Shown here in pieces: positions 47,571-56,862 of a stretch of 64,000 bases of DNA (the first letter of the stretch is position 1; every line of letters starts with the position of its first letter). Made by a program: the position numbers and the translations under genes. Below the pieces are notes generated by a model. That model was not told the origin of the DNA. It saw nothing but the letters and a program-made list of their open reading frames with translations, and did not search any database. The DNA is from Methylobacterium sp. R2-1 (GTDB taxonomy: Bacteria > Pseudomonadota > Alphaproteobacteria > Rhizobiales > Beijerinckiaceae): the NCBI RefSeq assembly GCF_014191355.1, contig NZ_JACHWM010000003.1, positions 124,001 through 188,000 of the forward strand. The letters are read 5' to 3'.

Positions 47571-47633
47571 GCGGCGAGTGGGGCAGAGAGGGGCAGCTTT
47601 TGAGAGCGTCCGGGACGAGGTGGTGAGCGCGCG

Positions 47634-48191
47634 ATGCGGTGTCCGTTCTGCGGAGGTCCCGACACGCAGGTGAAGGATTCGCGGCCGAGCGAGGATTCCT
47701 CGGCGATCCGCCGCCGCCGCGTCTGCCCGGATTGCGGCGGACGCTTCACCACCTTCGAGCGGGTGCAACTGCGCGAACTCGTCGTGCTCAAGCGCTCGGG
47801 CAAGCGCGTGCCGTTCGACCGCGACAAGCTCCAGCGCTCGATCGATGTGGCGCTTCGCAAGCGGACGGTCGACCCCGAGCGGGTAGAACGCCTCGTCAGC
47901 GGCATCACCCGGCGCCTGGAGAGCGGCGGCGAGGGCGAGGTCACCAGCGAGGCCATCGGCGAGGCTGTGATGGAGGGCCTGAAAGGGCTCGATGACGTTG
48001 CCTATGTCCGCTTCGCGTCGGTCTACAAGAATTTTCGCGAAGCGCAGGACTTTCAGGATCTGCTCGGCACCCTCGGCGGTCGGCTGGAGGGTGAGGCGCT
48101 GCTTCCCGAAGAGGAACAGGCCGGGCCGGCCCAGCCCGACGAGGAAGCCGCGGCCTCCCGTCCTCGGCGTCCGGCCCGGAAGCGGGCGTAA
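47634..48191 (+). CDS. nrdR: Transcriptional repressor NrdR
   Basis: NrdR represses ribonucleotide reductase genes in response to ATP/dATP. The 185-aa protein has the zinc ribbon [20 protein letters not shown] with [15 protein letters not shown], then the ATP-cone ([20 protein letters not shown]). It is about 25-30 aa longer than the usual ~155 because of an acidic/Arg-rich tail. It is followed after 11 nt by ribD, the standard order. Confidence 0.95.
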   Translation: MRCPFCGGPDTQVKDSRPSEDSSAIRRRRVCPDCGGRFTTFERVQLRELVVLKRSGKRVPFDRDKLQRSIDVALRKRTVDPERVERLVSGITRRLESGGEGEVTSEAIGEAVMEGLKGLDDVAYVRFASVYKNFREAQDFQDLLGTLGGRLEGEALLPEEEQAGPAQPDEEAAASRPRRPARKRA

Positions 48192-48202
48192 CGGGGCGAG
48201 CC

Positions 48203-49318
48203 GTGGACGCGTCCCAGCAGAAAGCCCTCGATCGGCGCGCCATGCGTCTCGCCCTGGCACTGGGGCGGCGCAATCTTGGCCGGACCTGGCCCAATCCGAG
48301 CGTCGGCGCCGTCGTGGTCGCCGACGGGCGCATCGTCGGGCAGGCAATGACCGCCCCCGGTGGCCGCCCTCACGCGGAGCCGCTGGCGCTCGCCATGGCC
48401 GGCGAGGCCGCCCGCGGCGCCACGCTCTACGTCACCCTCGAGCCCTGCTCGCATCACGGCCGCACGCCCCCCTGCACCGACGCGACGATCGCCGCAGGAA
48501 TCGCCCGCGTGGTCACCGCGATCGAGGATCCCGATCCGCGCGTGGCCGGGCGCGGCCATGCGGGGCTGCGCGCGGCCGGGATCACGGTCGAGACCGGTCT
48601 GCTGCGGGAGGAGGCCGCCCGCGATCATCGCGGCCACGTCTCCCGCGTCACGCGCGGGCGGCCGAGCCTGCACCTCAAACTCGCCCGGACCCGCGACGGC
48701 TTCGCCGCCCCCTCGACCGGCGAGCGGCTGAAGATCACCGGCCCGATCGCCGACGGAGCGGTGCATCTGTGGCGCGCGCATGCCGACGCGATCATGGTCG
48801 GGATCGGCACGGCGCGGGCCGACGACCCGTCGCTGACCGTTCGGCTGCCGGGGCTCACCGGGCGCTCGCCGCTGCGGGTCGTCCTCGACTCGACCCTCCG
48901 CCTCAACCCCGCGAGCCATCTCGTGCGCGGGGCCCGCGACCTGCCGACGCTGGTTCTGACCGGTCGCGGCGCCCCGGCCCATGCCCGGCGGATGCTCGCC
49001 TCCTTCGGCGTCGAACTCGCCTTCGTTCCCACGGACGCGCAGGGCCGCATCGATCTGCCCGCCGCGCTGGCGGCCCTGGCGGAGCGGGGCCTGACGCGGA
49101 TCTGCAGCGAGGGCGGGCCGGCGCTTGCCGACGCGCTCGCGGCACACGATCTCATCGATGCCTGCACGCTCATCACCGGTCCCATCATGCTGGGCGAGGC
49201 CGGCGGTCTGCCGGCACTCGGGCCGAATCTCGCCCGCCGCCTCGCCGACGGCTCCCTGAGCGTGGTCGAGACCTGCGACTTCGGTCCCGACTCGGCGGTC
49301 ACCTACGAGAGGATCTGA
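48203..49318 (+). CDS. ribD: Bifunctional riboflavin biosynthesis protein RibD
   Basis: RibD deaminates and then reduces the pyrimidine intermediate of riboflavin synthesis. The 371-aa protein has the zinc deaminase domain (GGRPHAEPLAL, LEPCSHHGRTPPC) and the reductase domain (RPSLHLKLARTRDGF, HADAIMVGIGTARADDPSL, ICSEGGPALADALAAHDLID). The start is GTG 48203 with GGGGCGAG before it. It ends one base before ribE. Confidence 0.94.
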   Translation: MDASQQKALDRRAMRLALALGRRNLGRTWPNPSVGAVVVADGRIVGQAMTAPGGRPHAEPLALAMAGEAARGATLYVTLEPCSHHGRTPPCTDATIAAGIARVVTAIEDPDPRVAGRGHAGLRAAGITVETGLLREEAARDHRGHVSRVTRGRPSLHLKLARTRDGFAAPSTGERLKITGPIADGAVHLWRAHADAIMVGIGTARADDPSLTVRLPGLTGRSPLRVVLDSTLRLNPASHLVRGARDLPTLVLTGRGAPAHARRMLASFGVELAFVPTDAQGRIDLPAALAALAERGLTRICSEGGPALADALAAHDLIDACTLITGPIMLGEAGGLPALGPNLARRLADGSLSVVETCDFGPDSAVTYERI

Positions 49319-49319
49319 C

Positions 49320-49958
49320 ATGTTCACCGGGCTCGTCAGCGATGTCGGCCGAGTCGTCTCGGTGGAGGGCTCGGAGCGCCTGCGCCGGATCGTCATCGAG
49401 AGCGCCTACGATCCCGCGGGCATCGCACTGGGCGCCTCGATCGCCTGCTCCGGCCCCTGCCTCACCGCCGTCGCGGTGGAGCCATACGGGGCGGGTTGCC
49501 GCTTCGCGGTCGATGCCGCCGCCGAGACCCTGGCCCGCACCACAGTTGGAGCCTGGCGCGAGGGCACGCGGGTCAACCTCGAACGCTCGCTCAAGCTCGG
49601 CGACGAACTCGGCGGCCATCTCGTCACCGGCCATGTCGACGGCATCGCCGAGATCCTCGCCCGCGAGACGGTGACCGGCGAGGACAACCCCTGGGGCGCG
49701 AGTGAGCGCTTCACCCTGCGGGCACCGCCGACGCTCGCCGGCTTTATCGCCGAGAAGGGCTCGATCTGCCTCGATGGCACCTCACTCACCGTCAACGCGG
49801 TCTCAGGAGCCGATTTCTCGGTGCTGCTGATCCCGCACAGCCTCTCTGTCACGACCTGGGAGGAGCGCCGCGCGGGGGACCGGATCAATCTCGAGGTCGA
49901 TCTGTTGGCCCGCTACGCCGCGCGGCTGGCCGAGACGCGCGGCTTGTTGCAGGCGTGA
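49320..49958 (+). CDS. ribE: Riboflavin synthase subunit alpha
   Basis: This enzyme dismutates two molecules of dimethyl-ribityllumazine to riboflavin. The 212-aa protein is two lumazine-binding barrels: MFTGLVSDVGRVVSVEG, GHLVTGHVDGIAEI, then FIAEKGSICLDGTSLTVNAV. It is named ribE here (ribC in some systems). ATG lies one base past the ribD stop. ribH, which normally follows, is ~4 kb away. Confidence 0.94.
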   Translation: MFTGLVSDVGRVVSVEGSERLRRIVIESAYDPAGIALGASIACSGPCLTAVAVEPYGAGCRFAVDAAAETLARTTVGAWREGTRVNLERSLKLGDELGGHLVTGHVDGIAEILARETVTGEDNPWGASERFTLRAPPTLAGFIAEKGSICLDGTSLTVNAVSGADFSVLLIPHSLSVTTWEERRAGDRINLEVDLLARYAARLAETRGLLQA

Positions 49959-49977
49959 GGCCGGGGGCCGATCCCGT

Positions 49978-50499
49978 TCACTTGCCGTCGTAGGAGGCGG
50001 CGAGGCTGTTGAGGATGCCCTGGGTTTCGGCGTCGTATTTCTTGTCGCCTGCGGGCGAAGCCCAGTAGCTGACCAGCAGAAGGCGCTCGCCCTCGGCCTT
50101 CGGCGCAACGGAGATGTAGCGCAGCACCGTCGGCTTGCCCTCGTAGGTCGCCGGATATTCGGTGACCTTGAGCAGGTAAGTCGGGAAGTCGACCTGCTTT
50201 GCCGTCTCCGCTCCGACGACCCTGACGCCCTGATTCTTGAAGTAGGCGTTGTGCTCGTTGAGCAGCGTCTGAAACTGGGCCGGCCGGTAGCTCTCGAACC
50301 ACAGATAGACCTCCTCGTCGGCGGTCCGAATTTGGATGCCGCGCTCGACGACGGCGACCTTCCACGCGTTCGGCACGTCGACGGTGATCGGCCGATCTCC
50401 CGGCACGACCGTGAGGCGTTTGGCCGAAGCGGCTTGGCTGCCCAGAAGCAATAGGGCGAGAGCCGCCCCTGCCAGGAATTTCGAGCGTCCCGTGATCAT
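49978..50499 (-). CDS. Secreted protein of unknown function
   Basis: A 173-aa exported protein, family not recognised. The signal peptide MITGRSKFLAGAALALLLLG is cleaved near ASA-KR. The mature part begins LTVVPGDRPITVDVPNAWKV and is beta-rich, without cysteines or charged repeats. The region VLRYISVAPKAEGERLLLVS is typical of small lipoprotein-like folds but there is no lipobox. It is transcribed against the riboflavin genes and sits at the left end of the segment that splits them. Confidence 0.7.
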   Translation of the reverse strand: MITGRSKFLAGAALALLLLGSQAASAKRLTVVPGDRPITVDVPNAWKVAVVERGIQIRTADEEVYLWFESYRPAQFQTLLNEHNAYFKNQGVRVVGAETAKQVDFPTYLLKVTEYPATYEGKPTVLRYISVAPKAEGERLLLVSYWASPAGDKKYDAETQGILNSLAASYDGK

Positions 50500-50794
50500 G
50501 GTGAGTCACCGTCAGGCGAATTTTTATACGGTGGTCCGGCGAAAGCTTTGCTGTTTCTCGGCGCTCGGCGCAATCGAGAAGGCGGCTACGACTTTTGCGT
50601 TCGTCGGATGACGCGCGAGGGGTTCACCATTGACTGCTTTTCGAGGCCTCACCTGCGGCAACGTCGCCCCGGACGGAGCTGACGACCGGTCTTGCCTCAA
50701 GATAAGGCCAGTGTTCACACAAGCGGCATTTCACCGTTTTCTCTGAGTCCGGCGCCGCGATTCGGGGTTGTCTTGCAGAAGGCCGGCGGCCGTC

Positions 50795-51663
50795 ATGATG
50801 GGATGGGTCGAGTGGCGCCGCGACAGGGTGCTGGCGGTGCTCACGGCGCTGATCGGGGGCTCCTCCTCGCCTTCCTGCCCGGGCGTGGCGCCCTGCGCGA
50901 CGCCAGCTTCAACTCGCACGGAGCGCTGGCCGACGCGTTCCTGCACCGTCGGCTCCGGGTCGAGCAATGTCCCGAAATCGATTGCGCCCTGTTCGAGGGC
51001 CGCACCTACGTCATCTTCCCGCCGCTGCCGGCGCTGCTGCTGACGCCCTTCGTCGCCCTGTTCGGCTTTCCCGGCTTCAAGGGTTTCGTGCTGCTGGGCC
51101 TGGGTCTGTCGGCCCTGAGCCTGCTCGCCGGGAGCCGGATCTTTCGTGCGCTCACCACGGTCGAGCGCTGGCAGGCGCTGTGGCTCCTCGCGGCGCTAGC
51201 CTTCGCCAGCCCGCTCTAGCAGATCACCCTGCGCTCGGACGGCGTCTGGTTCTTCTCTCAGACCGTCGCCTTCCTGACGATGAGCCTGAGCCTCTGGGCC
51301 GTGATCTGCCGAAGTTCGCTGCCGCTCGCCGGCTTGTTCGTCGGTCTCGCCTTCCTGTGCCGGCACGGCGATCCTCGTGGCGAGCCCCTGGCTGCTCCTG
51401 GCCTTCAATGCCCGGCTCGACCGCGTGTTCGTGGCCGGGCGGCGACCATCGCGGTCATCGCCGGGATCACCCTGTTCTACTACTCGAACGGCGCCGACCA
51501 GATCGCGACGCAGCGCTACGTCCTCGATTGGCTGCCGATCCTGATGGTGCTGATGGTGCGCGGTGAACGCCCGCCGGTCTTCGCCGGTCGGCCGCTTCTC
51601 GTCACCTGGGGCGTGGTCGCGAATCTCGCCGTGGTAACGCTGCTCTCCGTCTACAGGCTCTGA
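50795..51663 (+). pseudogene. Decayed polytopic membrane protein (glycosyltransferase-like) pseudogene
   Basis: Reading across frames gives one membrane protein with several lesions. It starts MMGWVEWRRDRVLAVLTALI, shifts frame in a G5 run near 50858, continues LLLAFLPGRGALRDASFNSH and CALFEGRTYVIFPPLPALLL, and meets an in-frame TAG at 51217-51219. It resumes QITLRSDGVWFFSQTVAFLT, shifts near 51363 and 51440, and ends LLSVYRL at 51663. The pattern (polytopic, periplasmic loop after span one) resembles DUF2029/GT-C-type mannosyl or arabinosyl transferases, and a middle section seems lost. The 295 nt upstream (50500-50794) hold nothing else I recognise. Confidence 0.65.
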
Positions 51664-52092
51664 CTACACGCTCTGGGGCGCGGACCGCGAGCCCGAGGCG
51701 AAGGTGATGAGCCGGTGGCCGAGATAGTTCGCCACGGCGCCGACGGCGATGCCGACACCGTGGGCGAGCGCCTCGGCAACCGACAGCCTCAGATCCGGCA
51801 GCAGGTGGGTCAGGCCGTCGAGCATGGCCGTACTGACCGCGAGCACCACACCCGCGCCGACAGCGTTGACCGCGAGGAACAGGCCGACCTGCCCGCGCAG
51901 CGATCCCCGTGACGTCGCCCGGAACACGAAGGCCCGGTAGAGCCAGAACGACGCCACCATGCTGAGTCCATAGGCGGCGAGCAGGGCCGCCTCGAAAGGC
52001 AGGACGAGCGAGAGCGGGATCCGCGTAAGCCAGTTGATCGCCGTCGCCGAGCCGCCAGCGATGAGGAAGCGGACGACCTCGTGGCTGATCAC
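51664..52092 (-). CDS. GtrA-family membrane protein
   Basis: A 142-aa protein with four spans and the GtrA motifs: EVVRFLIAGGSATAINWLTR, then SMVASFWLYRAFVFRA, and a C-terminal GVGIAVGAVANYLGHRLITF. GtrA proteins help move polyprenyl-phosphate-linked sugars across the inner membrane. The start is GTG 52092, overlapping the UbiA gene stop (GTGA), so the two are coupled. Its stop abuts the pseudogene stop. Confidence 0.82.
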   Translation of the reverse strand: MISHEVVRFLIAGGSATAINWLTRIPLSLVLPFEAALLAAYGLSMVASFWLYRAFVFRATSRGSLRGQVGLFLAVNAVGAGVVLAVSTAMLDGLTHLLPDLRLSVAEALAHGVGIAVGAVANYLGHRLITFASGSRSAPQSV

Positions 52093-53615
52093 TGCCCGAG
52101 CCCCTGCGGGATGAGGCCAGGTGGCAGGCCGAAGGCCGCCGCGGCGAAGGCGAGGCCGGCAATGGCCCCGAGCGCGAGGCTCGAATGATCCTTGATCGCG
52201 AAAGCGACCGGGTCGTCGTGCAGCGCGTCCCGCCCCGCCAGCAGCCAGACCCGCCCCATGAACAGGACGAGGATCAGGGGGAAGCTCCACAGCGCCAGCG
52301 GCGCGGCGAGCGCGGCGTGGTGGAAGGCCTCGTTGGCGAGATAGAGGATGAAGATGACGACGCTGGAGAGACCGGACGCAACGCCGAAGGCGAGCACCAC
52401 CGCCTCGTCCGCCGGCTGGTAGCCGCGCCCGGCGATGGTGCCGGCCTGCCCGCGCCGCGCGGCGCCGCGCAGCTCCGTGTGGCGCTTGGCGAAGGACAGC
52501 GAGGTGAACAGGAACATCGAGAAGGTGAGAAGCCAGGGCGACCAAGCCACCGCGACCGCCGCGACGCCGACCCCGATGCGCAGGGTAAACAAGCTCCCGA
52601 GCGTCAGCGCGTCGAGCATCGGCACCCGCTTGAGCCAAGCTGAGTAAGCCAGCGTCACGGCGAGATAGGCGAGCACGCCGGTGAGAACCGCCGCCCCGGC
52701 ACAGGCTGCGACTGCGAGCCCGCCCACGAGTCCGAGGACGAGCGCCGCCAGACCGGTGGCGATGGAAAGTCGGCCGCTCGCCAGGGGACGCTCGCGCTTC
52801 GACCAGTGTGCCCGGTCGTGGGAGAGATCGAGCAGGTCGTTCAGCAGATAGCTCGCCGAGGCGACGAGGCCGAGGGAGAGAAAGGCCATGAGCGCGCTGC
52901 CCCACGCCTGCGCCTCCCCTGCCCGGCCGCCGAGCACGAGCGGCAGGAAGACCAGGGCGTTCTTGATCCACTGGTGTGGGCGCAGGGCCTTGAGCAGCGC
53001 GTGGGGACGCGAAGCGGCGGGAAACTCCTCGACCGGCTTGCCGAGCCGGTGGGCCGCTCGAAGCACGGCAGGGGATGCTCCCACCACGATCACCCGGCGT
53101 GCCGCCGCCCAGACGGGAAGGTCCGCCGCGGCGTCGCCCGCGTAGTCGAAGCCCTGAGGATAGAGCGCCCGGAGCTGGGCTGCCTTGGCCGCCCCTTTCA
53201 GGTTCCGTACCCCGTCGCTCGCCACCACCCGGTCGAAGACGGGGAATCGCCGCAGCGCGCGCAGCGCCATCAGCTCATTGGCGGCGGTGGCGAGCACGAT
53301 CTCCTGGCCCGCTGCCTTCCGCGCTTCGATATGGGCGAGCAGCGCCTCGTTGGCCGGCAGCGTTGCGACGTCGAGCCCGGCGCCTTCCGCGATGCGGCGC
53401 TTGAAGAAGGCCCGGCCCCGCGGCAACCACAGCAACATCGCCAACAGCATCAGCGGGTTACGCCGAAGCAGCGTGATGATGCCCTCCAGAAGCAGATCCG
53501 TGCGCAGCAGCGTGCCGTCGAGATCGATCACCAGCGGCACCGCCCGCGGGGCTGCGGCCGGTTCCTCGATCAGGATCGCGGCCGTCTCAGCCCTTCGCAC
53601 CTGCGCGGTCGCCAT
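52089..53615 (-). CDS. HAD phosphatase-UbiA prenyltransferase fusion
   Basis: A 508-aa two-domain protein. Residues ~25-200 are a HAD hydrolase (VIDLDGTLLRTD with D31/D33; VLATAANELMALRAL; FDYAGDAAADLPVWAAA). Residues ~205-500 are a UbiA-type prenyltransferase with RPHQWIKNALVFLPLVLGG, the Mg-prenyl motif NDLLDLSHD (259-267) and WSKRERPLASG, and about eight spans. The UbiA half is closest in pattern to decaprenyl-phosphate phosphoribosyl transferases, with the fused phosphatase expected to remove the phosphate. It is coupled to the GtrA gene. Confidence 0.85.
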   Translation of the reverse strand: MATAQVRRAETAAILIEEPAAAPRAVPLVIDLDGTLLRTDLLLEGIITLLRRNPLMLLAMLLWLPRGRAFFKRRIAEGAGLDVATLPANEALLAHIEARKAAGQEIVLATAANELMALRALRRFPVFDRVVASDGVRNLKGAAKAAQLRALYPQGFDYAGDAAADLPVWAAARRVIVVGASPAVLRAAHRLGKPVEEFPAASRPHALLKALRPHQWIKNALVFLPLVLGGRAGEAQAWGSALMAFLSLGLVASASYLLNDLLDLSHDRAHWSKRERPLASGRLSIATGLAALVLGLVGGLAVAACAGAAVLTGVLAYLAVTLAYSAWLKRVPMLDALTLGSLFTLRIGVGVAAVAVAWSPWLLTFSMFLFTSLSFAKRHTELRGAARRGQAGTIAGRGYQPADEAVVLAFGVASGLSSVVIFILYLANEAFHHAALAAPLALWSFPLILVLFMGRVWLLAGRDALHDDPVAFAIKDHSSLALGAIAGLAFAAAAFGLPPGLIPQGLGQ

Positions 53616-53947
53616 GCTGGATAACCCCCGTTTCCAGTGCGGGACCTTTGCTCGAGGGCCCGCTCACCTGCGTTCAGCAGATTATCGCCGATACCGACTT
53701 CGGCCGGGTTAATAGCTGTCATCGCAGGTTGTGGCGGCAGCATTTCCGCTCGACTTGATTGATCGAAACTCTCCGGTTCAACTGAAAAGCGAGGAGTTGA
53801 CGGCACCGGACGCACGCATCGCACGCCTGTGCTGCACCTGGGCCGCGCGTCGGCAGCCTCCCGTGCCGCTTGTAGAGCGCGCGGCACTTGGGCTAACCCT
53901 CCGGCCCGCCCCGAACTTGCGCGAACTCGCCCCGGAACGTCACACCC
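53616..53947. other. 332-nt region upstream of ribH
   Basis: This is the divergent spacer between HAD-UbiA and ribH. I see no conserved FMN-riboswitch core, terminator or convincing small gene in it. A TTGACG near 53798 has no clear -10 partner. The ribH promoter must lie here. Confidence 0.4.
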
Positions 53948-54457
53948 ATGGTCTCCCAACACCGGGACGCGGACGCGCCCAAAAGCATCCTCGAAAGCCT
54001 CGCCGGCACCCGTGTGCTGATCGTCGAAGCGCGCTACTATGACGACATCGCCGACGAGCTTCTGGCAGGCGCCCGGGCGGCCATCGAGGCGGTCGGCGCC
54101 GAGGCGCGGGTCTTCACGGTGCCGGGCGCTCTCGAAATTCCCGCCGCCATCGCGATCCTGATGGAGGCCGGCCGCAAGGCCGGTGGCCCCTACGACGCGG
54201 TGGTGGCGCTCGGCTGCGTTATCCGCGGCGAGACGGGGCATTACGACATCGTCGCGGGCGAGAGTGCCCGCGCATTGATGGACCTCTCCGTGTCCGAGCA
54301 CCTGCCGCTCGGCAACGGCATCCTCACCGTGGAGACCATGGAGCAGGCGCTCGTCCGTGCCCGGGTCTCCGACATGAACAAGGGCGGCGGCGCGGCGGAG
54401 GCGGCTTTGAGCCTTCTCGCCATCAAGCGCGCCGCCAATCTGGAACCCGCCCGATGA
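53948..54457 (+). CDS. ribH: 6,7-dimethyl-8-ribityllumazine synthase
   Basis: RibH joins the butanone phosphate and pyrimidine branches into lumazine. The 169-aa protein has [56 protein letters not shown] (catalytic H98) and a C-terminal [20 protein letters not shown]. It overlaps nusB by 4 nt. It is separated from ribD-ribE by an intervening ~4-kb segment. Confidence 0.95.
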   Translation: MVSQHRDADAPKSILESLAGTRVLIVEARYYDDIADELLAGARAAIEAVGAEARVFTVPGALEIPAAIAILMEAGRKAGGPYDAVVALGCVIRGETGHYDIVAGESARALMDLSVSEHLPLGNGILTVETMEQALVRARVSDMNKGGGAAEAALSLLAIKRAANLEPAR

Positions 54458-54975
54458 CCGAACCCGCCGCGACGCCGGACCAGGCGAAACCGAACCCCCG
54501 CGCCGGAGCGCGCCTCGCCGTCGTGCAAGCCCTCTACGAGATGGAGATCTCGGACAAGGGCGTGATCGACGCCCTCGCCGAGTTCGAGGCCTTCTGGATC
54601 GGCCAGGAGATCGACGGCGTCGCCCATCCCCCGGCCGAGACCGCCTTCTTCCGCGATGTGCTGCGCGGTGCCGTGGAGGAGCAGCGCGCCATCGACCCGA
54701 AGCTCGACGCGGCGCTCGCCAAGGGCTGGCCGCTCCGTCGGCTCGAAGCCGTGCTGCGCGCGATCCTGCGGGCGGGCGCCTACGAGCTGATGTTCCGCCG
54801 CGACGTGCCGGCCCGGGCGGCGATCTCGCAATATGTCGATGTCGCCCACAGCTTCTACGGCGGCGATGAGCCGGGCATGGTCAACGCCGTGCTCGACCGA
54901 GTCGGCCGCGAGGTGCGCTCCACCGAGTTCGGCATTCCGGCCGCTCCCGGTTCGGCGACGGCGAAGAAGGGCTGA
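54454..54975 (+). CDS. nusB: Transcription antitermination protein NusB
   Basis: NusB binds BoxA RNA with S10 for rRNA antitermination. The 173-aa protein has the family blocks [40 protein letters not shown] and [20 protein letters not shown], then [17 protein letters not shown] 54454 overlaps the ribH TGA (ATGA); the stop is 5 nt before thiL. Confidence 0.94.
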   Translation: MTEPAATPDQAKPNPRAGARLAVVQALYEMEISDKGVIDALAEFEAFWIGQEIDGVAHPPAETAFFRDVLRGAVEEQRAIDPKLDAALAKGWPLRRLEAVLRAILRAGAYELMFRRDVPARAAISQYVDVAHSFYGGDEPGMVNAVLDRVGREVRSTEFGIPAAPGSATAKKG

Positions 54976-54980
54976 GCGGA

Positions 54981-55958
54981 ATGGCGCGTGCGGGCGAGGA
55001 GGCGCTGATCGCGCGCTACTTCGCGCCGCTCAGCGGCCCCGGCGCCGAGGGCCTGCGCGACGACGCCGCCAGCTTAGGCCCGACGCCCGGCCACGACCTC
55101 GTGGTGACGGCCGACGCCATCGTGGCGGGCGTGCATTACTTCCCCGATGACCCGCCCGGCTCCATTGCCGTGAAGGCACTCGGCGTGAACCTCTCGGATC
55201 TGGCCGCGAAGGGCGCGGTGCCCCGCGGCTTCCTCCTGACCCTCGCCCTGCCGGACGACTGGACGGAGGCCTGGCTCGCGGCCTTCGCCGAGGGACTTGG
55301 GGAGGCGAGCCGCGCCCATGGCTGCCCGCTGCTGGGCGGCGACACCGTGCGCTCCGGCGGCCCGGCCCTGATCGGCGTGACCGCCTTCGGTGAGGTGCCG
55401 GCGGGCGCGATGCTGCGGCGGCAGGCGGCGCGGGCCGGCGACCGGCTCTGCGTCAGCGGCAGCATCGGCGACGCGGCTTTGGGCCTCGCCCTGCGGCTCG
55501 CGCCCGATCCTGCGTTGGAGGCGTCCGACCGCGACGTCCTGCTCGACCGCTACCTTCACCCCCGTCCGCGTCTCTCCCTCGTTCCGGCGCTTCGCCGTCA
55601 CGCCCGCGCGGCCATGGATGTGTCGGATGGGCTCGCGGGCGATCTCGCGAAGATGCTCGCGGGCACTGGTCTGACGGCGCAGATCGACGTGCCGGCCGTG
55701 CCGCTCTCGCCCGCCGCAGAGGCGGCCATCGCCCGCAATCAGAGCCGCCTCGCCACGGCGCTCACCGGCGGCGACGACTACGAGATCCTCTGCGCCGTGG
55801 CGCCGGACAACCTGTCCGCCTTTCTCGCCGAGGCGCGGGTGGCGGGCATTCCGGTCGCCGCGATCGGCACCGTCGAGGCGGGGGATGGTCCGCCGATCTT
55901 CCTGGACGGCAAAGGTGAGGCGCTGGACTTCGCCTGCACCTCGTTCAGCCATTTCTGA
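54981..55958 (+). CDS. thiL: Thiamine-monophosphate kinase
   Basis: ThiL phosphorylates thiamine monophosphate to the diphosphate. The 325-aa protein has the metal-binding GLRDDAASLG and VVTADAIVAGVHYF, then ALGVNLSDLAAKGAVPRGFL, LLGGDTVRSGG and [16 protein letters not shown]. These are the PurM/ThiL fold motifs. It follows nusB with a GCGGA ribosome site. Confidence 0.94.
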   Translation: MARAGEEALIARYFAPLSGPGAEGLRDDAASLGPTPGHDLVVTADAIVAGVHYFPDDPPGSIAVKALGVNLSDLAAKGAVPRGFLLTLALPDDWTEAWLAAFAEGLGEASRAHGCPLLGGDTVRSGGPALIGVTAFGEVPAGAMLRRQAARAGDRLCVSGSIGDAALGLALRLAPDPALEASDRDVLLDRYLHPRPRLSLVPALRRHARAAMDVSDGLAGDLAKMLAGTGLTAQIDVPAVPLSPAAEAAIARNQSRLATALTGGDDYEILCAVAPDNLSAFLAEARVAGIPVAAIGTVEAGDGPPIFLDGKGEALDFACTSFSHF

Positions 55959-55985
55959 GAGGGCCGCCCGACGGTGGCCGCACCG

Positions 55986-56846
55986 TCACCGTGCGGCGCC
56001 GGGCACTCCGATCCCGACCTGCTGTCGGCTCAGCGACCAGACCCGCTCCTGCAACGCCTCATCGCGGCTCAGGGCGGACGAGGTCGTCTCGCGGCTTTTG
56101 GCGAAGTAGCGCCCGCTCACGCCGTCGAGTTCGGGCGCGGTGGCGACGGAGAGGGAAGTTCGGGCGCCCGCCTCGGTCGAGATCAGGAACGGGCGGATCA
56201 GGCCCCAGGCGAAGCCGAGCACGCCGTGCGTGTTCTTGGCGAAATCGCTCGCCACCACGCCCGGATGCACCGCATTGACGGTGATGCCGGTGCCGGCCAG
56301 ACGCCGGGCAAGCGCATAGGTGAACAGCACGTTGCCGAGCTTGGCCTGGGCATAGGCCTTCATCGCCGCGTAGCGGCGCTCGCCGCCGAGATCGTCGAAA
56401 TCGATCCGCCCGCGGGTATGGGCGGCGGAGGCGAGGTTGACGATGCGGGCGCAGGGCGCGGCTTCGAGCGGAGCGCGCAGTTCGTGTGTCAGCAGCACGT
56501 AGGCGAGGTGGTCGAGGGCCCAGGTCCGCTCGATCCCGTCCGCGGTGACGTGGCGCTCCGAGAAGATCGCGCCGGCATTGTTCACGAGGATGTCGAGGGC
56601 GGGGTAGCGCGCCCTCACCTCGCCCGCGAGGCGGCGGATCTCGTCTTGGCTCGACAGGTCGGCGAGAAAGACGTCCGCCGCGCCGCCGGTCTCCCGGCGC
56701 AGATGCGCGGCGGCGCGTTCCGTGCGGTCGCGGTCGCGCCCGATTAGGCCGACCCGCGCCCCGAGGCGGGCGAGCCCCAGGGCCGTCTCGGCGCCGCTCC
56801 CGGAGGAGGCGCCGGTGACGAGGGCGGTGCGTCCGTCGAGGCGCAC
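55986..56846 (-). CDS. Short-chain dehydrogenase/reductase
   Basis: A 286-aa SDR with a Rossmann N-terminus TGASSGSG (11-18), NNAG (89-92), catalytic S140, and the YxxxK pair Y165/K169 in KAYAQAKLGN. The arginine after the first strand (IGRDRDR) favours NADP(H). The overall pattern (NLASAAHTRGRIDFDDL, VHPGVVASDF) is that of the retinol-dehydrogenase/WW-oxidoreductase-like group, whose bacterial substrates are mostly unknown. It lies 16 nt after the DUF1328 gene. Confidence 0.85.
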   Translation of the reverse strand: MRLDGRTALVTGASSGSGAETALGLARLGARVGLIGRDRDRTERAAAHLRRETGGAADVFLADLSSQDEIRRLAGEVRARYPALDILVNNAGAIFSERHVTADGIERTWALDHLAYVLLTHELRAPLEAAPCARIVNLASAAHTRGRIDFDDLGGERRYAAMKAYAQAKLGNVLFTYALARRLAGTGITVNAVHPGVVASDFAKNTHGVLGFAWGLIRPFLISTEAGARTSLSVATAPELDGVSGRYFAKSRETTSSALSRDEALQERVWSLSRQQVGIGVPGAAR

Positions 56847-56862
56847 GGTCTGAGCCGGAGGC

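Noticed and set aside
53616..53947. FMN riboswitch upstream of ribH
   Set aside because: The highly conserved RFN core sequences are absent, and also absent before ribD.
55978..55996. Terminator hairpin between thiL and the SDR
   Set aside because: Only a 6-bp CCGCAC/GTGCGG stem with a 7-nt loop and no T-run, and it overlaps the SDR stop codon.
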